Of a stretch of 37,009 bases of DNA, positions 28,905 through 35,596 are shown one piece after another (the first letter of the stretch is position 1; every line of letters starts with the position of its first letter). The notes under the pieces are model-generated. The model saw only the letters and a list, made by a program, of their open reading frames with translations, was not told the DNA's origin and searched no databases. The stretch lies in the NCBI RefSeq assembly GCF_003206715.1, contig NZ_PZJU01000041.1:1-37009 (forward strand), given 5' to 3'. Source of the DNA: Salinicola peritrichatus (GTDB lineage: Bacteria > Pseudomonadota > Gammaproteobacteria > Pseudomonadales > Halomonadaceae). The translations under genes and the position numbers were made by a program.

Positions 28905-28909
28905 GCCTG
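28894..28909 (-). promoter_or_regulatory. ANTAR-type P2 antiterminator hairpin, nirB leader
   Basis: RNA CAGGC-AAAGGC-GCCTG: a 5-bp stem and a hexaloop with A at position 1 and G at position 4, the known ANTAR target rule. It overlaps the terminator 5' strand. It lies 1 bp from the 144-bp repeat. Confidence 0.8.
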
Positions 28910-28910
28910 A

Positions 28911-29054
28911 AGGAAACACTGCATAAATGTCTGCGCAGGCGAACCGCTGCGTTGCGCGGTGCTAGCAATCCTCACCTATACCCCATAGGCTCCGGTTGCT
29001 GCGCTCCGTGCGCCTTGCGCTTCATCCTGCTCGCCGTTTTATTCAGCGGTTCCT
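28911..29054. repeat. 144-bp repeat element inserted in the nirB leader
   Basis: Terminal inverted repeats AGGAAACACTGCATAAA and AGGAACCGCTGAATAAA bound the element, which has no ORF. A second copy begins at 36922 upstream of nasR in the same orientation and is cut by the window end. Flanking GA or TGA on both sides may be a target duplication but is too short to prove. It separates P1 from P2 in the leader. Confidence 0.8.
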
Positions 29055-29121
29055 GAATTCCGCTATGACGTTTCGGTCCGTCTGGCACGGTGCTGCGACA
29101 TTGCGGCGACCGGCCGACGCT

Positions 29122-29141
29122 AGCGACCGTCATTGATCGCT
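29122..29141 (-). promoter_or_regulatory. ANTAR-type P1 hairpin, nirB leader
   Basis: RNA stem AGCGATC/GGTCGCT (7 bp, one G-U) with hexaloop AATGAC, A1 and G4. It starts about 3 nt after the predicted transcription start. Its partner P2 is 212 nt downstream because of the inserted repeat. Confidence 0.75.
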
Positions 29142-29154
29142 GGCATGCGTGCCA

Positions 29155-29170
29155 AGCGAAAGGTGTGCCA
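29155..29170 (-). promoter_or_regulatory. Sigma-54-type promoter of the nirB operon
   Basis: TGGCACACCTTTCGCT on the minus strand: GG and GC are 10 bases apart as required, and the -24 box TGGCAC is perfect. Start near 29144. Confidence 0.7.
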
Positions 29171-29186
29171 GATCGACGATCTGGCA
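29166..29186. promoter_or_regulatory. Perfect 21-bp palindrome overlapping the nirB promoter
   Basis: TGCCAGATCG and CGATCTGGCA flank a single A. Its left half contains the -24 TGGCA of the nirB promoter. It could bind a regulator that competes with RNA polymerase. A second TGGCA-TGCG-TGCCA dyad lies at 29141-29154. Confidence 0.5.
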
Positions 29187-29247
29187 GACGATTCAGTCGC
29201 TTGGTAGCGATCGCGAAGGCGAAAAAGCGGCCTGCAACGGTCTGGCT

Positions 29248-29295
29248 TGCTCAAGCCCGGTGCAGATCGATGCGTTTTCGCACCAAAGAAAAGCA
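29248..29295. promoter_or_regulatory. Pair of NtrC-like sites between the divergent promoters
   Basis: TGCTCA-N5-GGTGCA (29248-29264) and CGCACC-N5-AAAGCA (29279-29295) resemble the NtrC consensus TGCACC-N5-GGTGCA, with one strong half each. Their centres are 31 bp apart, as between tandem NtrC sites. The midpoint is about 128 and 136 bp upstream of the two predicted starts. Confidence 0.55.
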
Positions 29296-29381
29296 ATACG
29301 CTTCGCGGACGCCGCCGTCGATGACGGGAGCGTTTCTCGAGAATCGGTCAGGTCGCTGTCCCGCAAGTAAAAAATGATCGT

Positions 29382-29397
29382 CGGTCCGGTAATTGCA
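29382..29397 (+). promoter_or_regulatory. Sigma-54-type promoter of nasA-cobA
   Basis: CGGTCCGGTAATTGCA has GG and GC 10 bases apart and a perfect -12 TTGCA; the -24 side is weaker. Start near 29408, giving a leader of about 160 nt. Confidence 0.55.
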
Positions 29398-29423
29398 TCG
29401 GTACACGCATCAGAAGGGCCTTT

Positions 29424-29444
29424 CGCTTGCCAATGCCGGCAGCG
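29424..29444 (+). promoter_or_regulatory. ANTAR-type P1 hairpin, nasA leader
   Basis: Stem CGCTTGCC/GGCAGCG with one bulged T and hexaloop AATGCC, A1 and G4. A further hairpin (29477-29503) lies between it and P2. Confidence 0.75.
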
Positions 29445-29505
29445 GGCCCGAGCGAATCGACGAGTTACAACACGGCACCGCAGTTGCCCTGTACGGCTGC
29501 GGTAG

Positions 29506-29552
29506 CAGGCAAAGAGGCCTGACGTCACGTTAGTGATGTCGGGCCTCTTTGC
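29506..29552 (+). promoter_or_regulatory. P2 antiterminator and overlapping leader terminator, nasA leader
   Basis: P2 is CAGGC-AAAGAG-GCCTG (29506-29521), with A1 and G4 in the loop. The terminator is a 20-bp stem (29509-29528 with 29533-29552, two G-U) and a GTTA loop, ending CTCTTTGCGTTT, so the U-tract is weak. P2 loop and 3' arm form the start of the terminator stem. The nasA Shine-Dalgarno GGGAGG follows directly. Confidence 0.85.
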
Positions 29553-29569
29553 GTTTCAGGGAGGCTTCC

Positions 29570-32353
29570 ATGTCCGAACCGCGCACCACCACCTGCCCGC
29601 CTTTTCAGGGCACCACCGCCTGCCCGCCTTCCAAGGGCACCACCACCTGCCCGCCTTCCAAGGGCACCACTACCTGCCCGTATTGCGGCGTCGGTTGCGG
29701 TGTCGTCGCCACTATCGAGGATGGCGCGTTGACCGGCGTCGCCGGTGATGCCGAGCATCCCGCGAACCAGGGCAGGCTCTGCGTGAAGGGGAGTGCGTTG
29801 CATGAAACCCTTGGCGCCGAGGGGCGACTGTTGCAACCCCATGTGGACGGCCAGGCGGTGACCTGGGAATACGCGCTGGAGTGCGTTGCCGAGCGCCTGG
29901 CTGCCACCCGGCGCGAGCATGGCCGCGAGTCGGTGGCCGCGTATCTTTCCGGGCAGTTGCTGACCGAGGACTATTACGTCGCCAACAAGCTGTTCAAGGG
30001 GTTCCTCGGCACGCCCCACGTCGACACCAATTCGCGCCTGTGCATGGCCTCGGCGGTGGCTGCCTACAAGCGATCCTTCGGCGCCGATGCGGTGCCGTGC
30101 TGCTACGAGGATCTGGAGTGCGCGGAACTGGTGGTGCTGGTGGGGTCCAATCTGGCCTGGAATCATCCGGTGCTCTACCAGCGTTTGAAAGCAGCCAAGA
30201 GCCGCAATCCGCTGATGCGCGTGGTGGTGATCGATCCGCGCGTGACCGACAGCTGCGAGATCGCCGATCTCTATCTCGGCATTGCCCCCGGCAGCGATGC
30301 GCGGCTGTTCAATGGCCTGCTGGCCTGGATGCATGCCACTGGCCGGATCGACCGGCTCTACCTCGAGCGCCATACCCAGGGTTTCGAGGAAGCCTTGCAG
30401 GCGGCCCGGGAGGACGATGTCGGCATCGAGGCGGTCGCCCGTGACTGCGATGTCGACGCCGAGCGGCTCGAAACCTTCTACTACTGGTTCGCGACGCAAC
30501 TGCACGTGGTGACGCTCTACTCCCAGGGGATCAATCAGTCGAGCAGTGGCACCGACAAGTGCCAGGCGATCATCAACTGTCATCTGGCGGGTGGCAAGCT
30601 GGGCATGCCGGGGGCGGGGCCGTTCTCGATCACCGGCCAGCCCAACGCCATGGGCGGGCGCGAAGTCGGCGGCCTCGCCAACCAGCTCGCCGCCCACATG
30701 GACTACCACACGCCCGGCGCCATCGACCGGGTCACCCGCTTCTGGACGACGCTGAGCCTGACGCCGGCGCTGCCGACGGGGCCGGGTTTGAAAGCGGTGG
30801 AGCTGTTCGATGCCATCGAGCGCGGCGAGATTCGCGCCGTCTGGATCATGGCGACCAATCCGGTGGTCAGCCTGCCCGAGGCCAATCGGATCAAGCGCAT
30901 TCTAGCCCAGTGCCCGCTGGTGATCGTCTCCGACTGCATGGCCAACGCCGACATTCTGGCGGTGGCGGATATCGTGCTGCCGGCGACCAGCTGGTCGGAG
31001 AAGGATGGCACCGTGACCAATTCTGAGCGCTGCATTTCGCGCCAGCGCGGGCTGCTGCCGCCGCCCTTTGATGCGCGCCACGACTGGTGGATCATGAGCC
31101 AGGTCGCCGCTCGTCTGGGCTACGCCGAAGCCTTCGATTATCGCCACCCGGCGGAGATATTCGATGAGCACGCACGCCTGTCTGGCTTCGAAAACCGTGG
31201 CGAGAGCCGGCGTCCCTTCGATATCTCGGCGCTGGCGGGGCTCGGTCGCGCGGGATACGACGCCCTCGCGCCGATCCAGTGGCCGGTCACTGCCGAGGCG
31301 CCTAAAGGCACGGCACGGCTGTTCGAGTCGGGTCGCTTCGCCACGCCGGATGGCCTGGCGCGGCTGCTGCCGGTGCGGCCGCGCCAGCCGGAGCAGGCGG
31401 TGTCGCCGGCGCGGCCACTGCGTCTCAATACCGGCCGCGTGCGCGATCAATGGCACACCATGACTCGCACCGGGCGCGCCGCGCGACTGATGAACCATCG
31501 CAGCGAGCCGTTCGTCGATATTCACCCGCTGGACGCCGAGACTTTCAGCGTGGCCGACCAGCAACTGGTGGAACTGAGCGGTATCGATGGCTGCTATCGG
31601 GGGCGCGCGCGTCTGGCCAAGGGTCAGCGACGGGGCGAACTGTTCGTGCCGATGCACTGGAACGAGGCGTTCAGTGGCCAGGCCAAGGCCAACGGCCTGA
31701 TCGCGCCGGTGACCGATCCCATCTCGGGCCAGCCGGAATCGAAGCAGGGCGCGGTCGGCCTGCGTCCGCTGCCGCTGGCGTGGGAGGCGACCTTGATCGT
31801 CGCGGCCGATCTCGCCGCCGAGATCGATCCGACCCTTGATTGCGAATACTGGGCGCGTATTCCGCTCGATCACGCGCTGCGCTGGCAATTGGGCGGTAGT
31901 CCGCAAGCCGGCGATCGCGACTGGCTGGCGTGGGCCGCCACTTACCTGCCGGTGCCGGCATCGCAATGGAGCCGTGACGATGCTCGCGGGCGGCTGCGTG
32001 TCAGCGGGATCGAACAGGGCCGGTTGCGCTGGTGGCTGATGGTCGGGCCGCCGCAGTCGCTGCCGGCGCTGCATTGGCTGGATGCCTGTTTTGCGCGTGC
32101 TCCCGATGCAGTGCTCGACCCGGAAACGCGGCGCCGTATTCTGGCCGGCTGCGGCAGCGGCGCGCGCAACGATGGCCCGATCGTCTGCAGTTGCCATCAG
32201 GTCGGGCAGAACTCGATCATTGCCGCCATCCGCGCCGGCGATACCAGTGTCGAGGCGCTGGGGGCCCGCCTGGCCTGCGGCACGCAGTGCGGTTCCTGCC
32301 AACCCGAATTGAAAGCCCTGCTGGAAGAGGAGAACGCCCATGCCAGCCTGTAA
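29570..32353 (+). CDS. nasA: Assimilatory nitrate reductase, molybdopterin catalytic subunit
   Basis: Cytoplasmic nitrate reductase of the NasA/NarB type (927 residues), reducing nitrate to nitrite with a bis-MGD cofactor. The N-terminal [4Fe-4S] site is CPYCGVGCG with a fourth cysteine in GRLCVKG. The likely molybdenum ligand is the cysteine of NSRLCMASA near residue 155. The body has GINQSSSGTDKCQAIINCHL and PNAMGGREVGGLANQLA. The C-terminus carries a BFD-like [2Fe-2S] domain (CSCHQVG near 871, CGTQCGSC), which accepts electrons from the FAD subunit. Before the iron-sulfur motif is a threefold 9-residue repeat. The ATG at 29570 has GGGAGG upstream. The downstream cobA overlaps it by 14 bp. 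Confidence 0.96.
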   Translation: MSEPRTTTCPPFQGTTACPPSKGTTTCPPSKGTTTCPYCGVGCGVVATIEDGALTGVAGDAEHPANQGRLCVKGSALHETLGAEGRLLQPHVDGQAVTWEYALECVAERLAATRREHGRESVAAYLSGQLLTEDYYVANKLFKGFLGTPHVDTNSRLCMASAVAAYKRSFGADAVPCCYEDLECAELVVLVGSNLAWNHPVLYQRLKAAKSRNPLMRVVVIDPRVTDSCEIADLYLGIAPGSDARLFNGLLAWMHATGRIDRLYLERHTQGFEEALQAAREDDVGIEAVARDCDVDAERLETFYYWFATQLHVVTLYSQGINQSSSGTDKCQAIINCHLAGGKLGMPGAGPFSITGQPNAMGGREVGGLANQLAAHMDYHTPGAIDRVTRFWTTLSLTPALPTGPGLKAVELFDAIERGEIRAVWIMATNPVVSLPEANRIKRILAQCPLVIVSDCMANADILAVADIVLPATSWSEKDGTVTNSERCISRQRGLLPPPFDARHDWWIMSQVAARLGYAEAFDYRHPAEIFDEHARLSGFENRGESRRPFDISALAGLGRAGYDALAPIQWPVTAEAPKGTARLFESGRFATPDGLARLLPVRPRQPEQAVSPARPLRLNTGRVRDQWHTMTRTGRAARLMNHRSEPFVDIHPLDAETFSVADQQLVELSGIDGCYRGRARLAKGQRRGELFVPMHWNEAFSGQAKANGLIAPVTDPISGQPESKQGAVGLRPLPLAWEATLIVAADLAAEIDPTLDCEYWARIPLDHALRWQLGGSPQAGDRDWLAWAATYLPVPASQWSRDDARGRLRVSGIEQGRLRWWLMVGPPQSLPALHWLDACFARAPDAVLDPETRRRILAGCGSGARNDGPIVCSCHQVGQNSIIAAIRAGDTSVEALGARLACGTQCGSCQPELKALLEEENAHASL
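29588..29680. repeat. 27-bp tandem repeat in the nasA N-terminus
   Basis: Three 27-bp units (29588-29614, 29615-29641, 29642-29668) encode TTCPPFQGT, TACPPSKGT and TTCPPSKGT. A partial fourth unit, TTCP, is the true start of the iron-sulfur motif. Units two and three differ by one base, so the last duplication is recent. Confidence 0.92.
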
Positions 32354-33257
32354 TCCTTCGCGTGACCCCACGCTCAAGACCGCTGGTTGGGTAGCGCGGT
32401 TCTGTTCAACGTTCAGGCAGGCCGCTCAAGGCCGACTGACGCCTGGCTCTCATTCGGGGGGTGTGGTGGCAAACAATGGCGCGGGTCGTGGCCGGGTGGC
32501 GCTGGTCGGCGCGGGTCCGGGAGCCGCGGATCTGCTGACCATGCGAGCGCTGAGACGGCTCGAAGCGGCCGATGCCGTGGTCTACGACCGGCTCGTCGGC
32601 CCGGATATCCTGGCGCTGCTGCCTCGAGGCTGCGAACGTTACTACGTCGGCAAGGCAAGAGGGAATCACAGCGTGTCCCAGGCGGAGATCGGTGGCCTGC
32701 TGGTGCGTCTCGCTGGCGAGGACAAGCGGGTGGTGCGCTTGAAGGGCGGCGACCCCGGTATCTTCGGGCGCATGGGCGAGGAGTTGGCGGCGCTCCATGA
32801 TGCCGGCGTGGAGACGGAAATCATCCCCGGCATTACCGCGGCATCCGGCGCCGTGGCGGCGATGGGGATGCCGTTGACCGATCGCGCCCATGCCCAGCAG
32901 GTACGTTTCATCACCGCCCAGCGATGTTGCAAAAGTACGGGCCGCGCCGATGGCGAGCCGGAGTGGGCGGCGCTGGCACGGCGTGACGAAACGCTGGTCT
33001 TCTACATGGGGCTCAATCGCGTCGGCGATATCTGCTCGGGCCTGCGCCGGGGCGGACTGCCCGACGACTGGCCGATCATGCTGATCGCCAATGCCTCGCT
33101 GCCGCAGCAGCAAACGCTGGCCGGCACACTGGCGGAGATGCCGGCAAAACTCGCCGCGCATCCGTTGCCTTCCCCGTGCCTGATCGTGGTGGGGAGTGTG
33201 GTGGAGATGGCCCGTTCCACTGCTGGCTCGTGCTCCAGTCTCGAACGTCCCGTTTAA
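32340..33257 (+). CDS. cobA: Uroporphyrinogen-III C-methyltransferase (SUMT)
   Basis: Makes precorrin-2 from uroporphyrinogen III with two SAM-dependent methylations, the first step toward the siroheme used by NirB. The 305 residues show GRVALVGAGPGAADLLTMRAL, YDRLV, RLKGGDPGIFGRMGEE, and EIIPGITAASGAVAAMGMPLTDR. About 50 residues precede the usual domain start and have no family match; a GTG at 32463 (VVANNGAG) is an alternative start. The chosen ATG has GGAG upstream and overlaps the nasA end, suggesting coupling. The placement in the nas operon matches the demand for siroheme. Confidence 0.93.
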   Translation: MPACNPSRDPTLKTAGWVARFCSTFRQAAQGRLTPGSHSGGVVANNGAGRGRVALVGAGPGAADLLTMRALRRLEAADAVVYDRLVGPDILALLPRGCERYYVGKARGNHSVSQAEIGGLLVRLAGEDKRVVRLKGGDPGIFGRMGEELAALHDAGVETEIIPGITAASGAVAAMGMPLTDRAHAQQVRFITAQRCCKSTGRADGEPEWAALARRDETLVFYMGLNRVGDICSGLRRGGLPDDWPIMLIANASLPQQQTLAGTLAEMPAKLAAHPLPSPCLIVVGSVVEMARSTAGSCSSLERPV

Positions 33258-33269
33258 CCGAGCGGGACG
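33246..33269 (+). terminator. Weak hairpin around the cobA stop
   Basis: CGTCCCG pairs with CGGGACG over a 10-nt loop that contains the cobA stop codon. No T-tract follows, so termination is uncertain. Confidence 0.35.
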
Positions 33270-33321
33270 GATCCAATCAGGATAGAATGCGCCGCTTCTT
33301 TCTTCCCCACCGGAGCGACTC

Positions 33322-33660
33322 ATGAACCAATTGCCCCCTTGTCCGCAGTGCGGATCGGAGTACACCTACGAGGATATGGGCCTCTACGTCTGCCCCGAGT
33401 GCGCCCACGAATGGTCGGATAGCGAGCGCGCAGCCGACGAAGCCGCGAAGGTGGTGACCGATGCCCACGGCACGCCGCTGGCCGATGGCGATAGCGTCAC
33501 CGTGATCAAGGACCTCAAGGTCAAGGGCTCCTCCCAGGTGGTCAAGGTCGGCGCCAAGGTCAAGAGCATCCGTCTGGTGGACGGCGATCACGATATCGAC
33601 TGCAAGATCGACGGTATCGGGGCGATGAAGTTGAAGTCGGAGTTCGTCCGGAAGGCCTGA
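33322..33660 (+). CDS. yjdM: YjdM/PhnA-family zinc-ribbon protein
   Basis: 112-residue protein with an N-terminal zinc ribbon ([21 protein letters not shown]) and the compact SH3-like YjdM domain ([22 protein letters not shown]). The old name PhnA does not mean a phosphonate hydrolase. Function unknown. GGAG lies six bases before the ATG. A TAGAAT at 33283-33288 is a fair -10, but I see no good -35. It interrupts the nitrogen genes without an obvious link. Confidence 0.9.
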   Translation: MNQLPPCPQCGSEYTYEDMGLYVCPECAHEWSDSERAADEAAKVVTDAHGTPLADGDSVTVIKDLKVKGSSQVVKVGAKVKSIRLVDGDHDIDCKIDGIGAMKLKSEFVRKA

Positions 33661-33721
33661 GAGCTTGTTCACAATCCGCTGTGCGTCGGCCCGAAAGGTG
33701 CCTGCCAGGGATGGCGGGCAC

Positions 33722-33759
33722 AAAAAACCGCTGCCCGGGAAGGCAAACCGGGACAGCGG
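33722..33759 (-). terminator. Rho-independent terminator of narK
   Basis: Stem CCGCTG-CCCGG with CCGGG-A-CAGCGG (one bulge), loop of 9, then six T on the minus strand (A-run 33722-33727), about 30 bp past the narK stop. Confidence 0.87.
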
Positions 33760-33790
33760 CAAAGATCGCATGGACGCGATGAAACGGAAC

Positions 33791-35143
33791 TCAGTTCTGG
33801 GCTAGTGCGCCGCCGCCATTGCGCTCGTTGTCGGCTCGCTGATAGGCCTCGTTCTCTTCGGCCTCGGTCTCCGGCGTGAATCTGACCGCGAGTGCGAACA
33901 GGGATGCGGCGATGACCGCCATGCCGAGGTAGAACAGCCCCTGCTGATAGCTGAGCGACTCGGCGCGGAACAAAAAGCCCGCCGCTACCGCGCCGGCATT
34001 GCCCCCGGCGCCGACGATCCCCGCGACGGCCCCCAGGGCCTTCTTGTTGATGAACGGCACCACGCCGAAAGTGGCGCCTTCGGCCATCTGCACGAACAGG
34101 CTGAACACCAGCATGATCCCGATGGCGATCGCCAGCGTCTGCATCTGGGCGAAGCCCATCAGTGCGATCCCCTCGCAGAACAGCGCGATGAACAGCCAGC
34201 GTACCCGTCCCTTGAGCCCGCCGTTACGGGCGAACAGATCGGAGAAGATACCGCCGAGCGTGCGCGCGAACAGATTCATCAGGCCGAACAGACCGGCAAT
34301 CAGGCCGGCGGTGGCGAGATCCAGCGAGAAGGTATCGAAGAAGTAGATCGCGGCGATGTTGTTGATCGTCAGTTCGACGCCAAAGCAGGCGGCATAGACC
34401 ACGAACAGCGCCCATACGCGAATGTCCTTGGCGGCTGCCGTGAAGCTCTGCATGGCGCCGTGTTCGCGCGTTGCCGGCGGCAGCTCGCCGCGGGCCCGCA
34501 GATCGCTGAAATTGCCATCGGGGGCGTCCTGGGTGAAGCGGTAGTAGGCCAGGCCGGTCAGGAACAGCACGATACCGGGAACCACCATGGCCAGGCGCCA
34601 GCCCAACGTTTCGCTGACGCCGAGCATCAGCATGCCGGAGAACACCAGCGGCATCAGGATCTGCGTGGTGCCGCCGCCGAGGTTGCCCCAGCCGGCGGTG
34701 GTGGCGTTCGCGGTGCCGACCACGTTGGGCGCGAACATGACGGTGGAGTGGTACTGGGTGATGACGAAGGACGCTCCGATGGCGCCGATCGCCAGACGCG
34801 CCAGCAGGAAGGTCTCGAAACTGTCGGCCAGGCCGATCGCCATGACCGGCAGCGAGCCGAGACAGAGCAGCCAGGTGTAAGCCTTGCGCGGGCCGATGCG
34901 GTCGCACAGCAGACCGATCACCAGACGCACCAGGATGGTGATCGCCACCGAGGCGATAATGGTGTTGCCGATCTGGGTCTTGGTCAGGCCAAGATCGTCG
35001 CGGACGACGGCCATCAGCGGGGCGATGCCGAACCAGCCGAAGAAACAGACGTGGAAGGCGAACCAGGATAGATGGAAGGCTCGCATCTGCGGCGTCGATA
35101 GAGTGAACAGACGTATCTTGTTGGCCTTGTGGCGGATGTCCAT
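33791..35143 (-). CDS. narK: Nitrate/nitrite transporter of the NarK/NRT2 family
   Basis: 450-residue major facilitator importer with about 12 membrane segments, bringing nitrate (and possibly nitrite) into the cytoplasm for NasA. The nitrate signature motifs are visible as GWGNLGGGTTQILMP and IVGAGGNAGAVAAGF, and CDRIGPRKAY is the MFS loop 2-3 motif. The start MDIRHKANKIR at 35143 is well before the first membrane segment; the frame is open upstream but that part holds the leader hairpins. It has its own sigma-54-type promoter and NasR-type leader and is terminated before yjdM. Confidence 0.94.
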   Translation of the reverse strand: MDIRHKANKIRLFTLSTPQMRAFHLSWFAFHVCFFGWFGIAPLMAVVRDDLGLTKTQIGNTIIASVAITILVRLVIGLLCDRIGPRKAYTWLLCLGSLPVMAIGLADSFETFLLARLAIGAIGASFVITQYHSTVMFAPNVVGTANATTAGWGNLGGGTTQILMPLVFSGMLMLGVSETLGWRLAMVVPGIVLFLTGLAYYRFTQDAPDGNFSDLRARGELPPATREHGAMQSFTAAAKDIRVWALFVVYAACFGVELTINNIAAIYFFDTFSLDLATAGLIAGLFGLMNLFARTLGGIFSDLFARNGGLKGRVRWLFIALFCEGIALMGFAQMQTLAIAIGIMLVFSLFVQMAEGATFGVVPFINKKALGAVAGIVGAGGNAGAVAAGFLFRAESLSYQQGLFYLGMAVIAASLFALAVRFTPETEAEENEAYQRADNERNGGGALAQN

Positions 35144-35265
35144 GAGATATCTCGCTCCGAGGTGATGACGACACTCGGCGATGGCCGTGACACAAGAAAT
35201 CGCCGGGAGCGATTTTTGACGTGTCAGCGACGACCCGAAGAGTGTCCGCCAGGGACGGTGAGCAC

Positions 35266-35326
35266 AAAAAAACGGCGCCCATCTCTCGTCATGCGCTGCA
35301 TGAAGAGTCGATGGACGCCGTTGTCC
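35266..35326 (-). promoter_or_regulatory. P2 antiterminator and overlapping leader terminator, narK leader
   Basis: The terminator stem (35271-35293 with 35299-35322, a few mismatches) is followed by seven T on the minus strand. P2 is GGAC-AACGGC-GTCC (35313-35326), A1 and G4, whose loop and 3' arm start the terminator. An extra hexaloop GGCC-ACCGTC-GGCC (35339-35352) and a plain hairpin (35370-35391) lie between P1 and P2. Confidence 0.82.
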
Positions 35327-35394
35327 GTTATGGCAGCCGGCCGACGGTGGCCTGACTGCTGAATGATTCGAGATCGCCATGTGACGATCTCTGG

Positions 35395-35414
35395 TCGAGC
35401 CGCCATTGGCTCGA
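35395..35414 (-). promoter_or_regulatory. ANTAR-type P1 hairpin, narK leader
   Basis: Perfect 7-bp stem TCGAGCC/GGCTCGA with hexaloop AATGGC (A1, G4), starting about 4 nt after the predicted transcript start. Confidence 0.8.
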
Positions 35415-35428
35415 TCTGTCAAAACCCA

Positions 35429-35444
35429 AGCAGAAGCGATGCCA
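35429..35444 (-). promoter_or_regulatory. Sigma-54-type promoter of narK
   Basis: TGGCATCGCTTCTGCT on the minus strand, GG and GC 10 bases apart, close to the TGGCACG-N4-TTGCW consensus. Start near 35418. Confidence 0.7.
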
Positions 35445-35519
35445 GGATCGAAGGAGTCTTAATGATTCAACAAGATAGGGCGTTTGCTGGGTAGGGGTGG
35501 AAGCGTGAAAGTTCGATTG

Positions 35520-35567
35520 CGCTATCCGAAGGTGCAGTGGCGGAAAGCCATGCACCAGCGAGTCGCG
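35520..35567. promoter_or_regulatory. NtrC-like half-sites upstream of narK
   Basis: GGTGCA (35531-35536) and TGCACC (35551-35556) give the same GGTGC-N16-GCACC arrangement as at 29259-29284. The midpoint is about 126 bp upstream of the predicted narK start. The same bases could form a hairpin after nasR, without a T-tract. Confidence 0.5.
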
Positions 35568-35596
35568 AGAGCGGTGGCCGTCGTGGCGCCCGAGCG

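Noticed and set aside
29083-29097. Second sigma-54-like TGGCACGGTGCTGC on the plus strand in the nir-nas gap
   Set aside because: Spacing is 9; the site at 29382 is properly spaced and fits the nasA leader length.
30902-32377. Minus-strand 491-codon ORF opposite nasA
   Set aside because: Antisense to a gene with full catalytic motifs; no recognisable protein.
35339-35352. GGCC-ACCGTC-GGCC hexaloop as the narK P2
   Set aside because: It satisfies A1/G4 but does not overlap the terminator; the GGAC-AACGGC-GTCC hairpin has the same geometry as P2 in the other two leaders.
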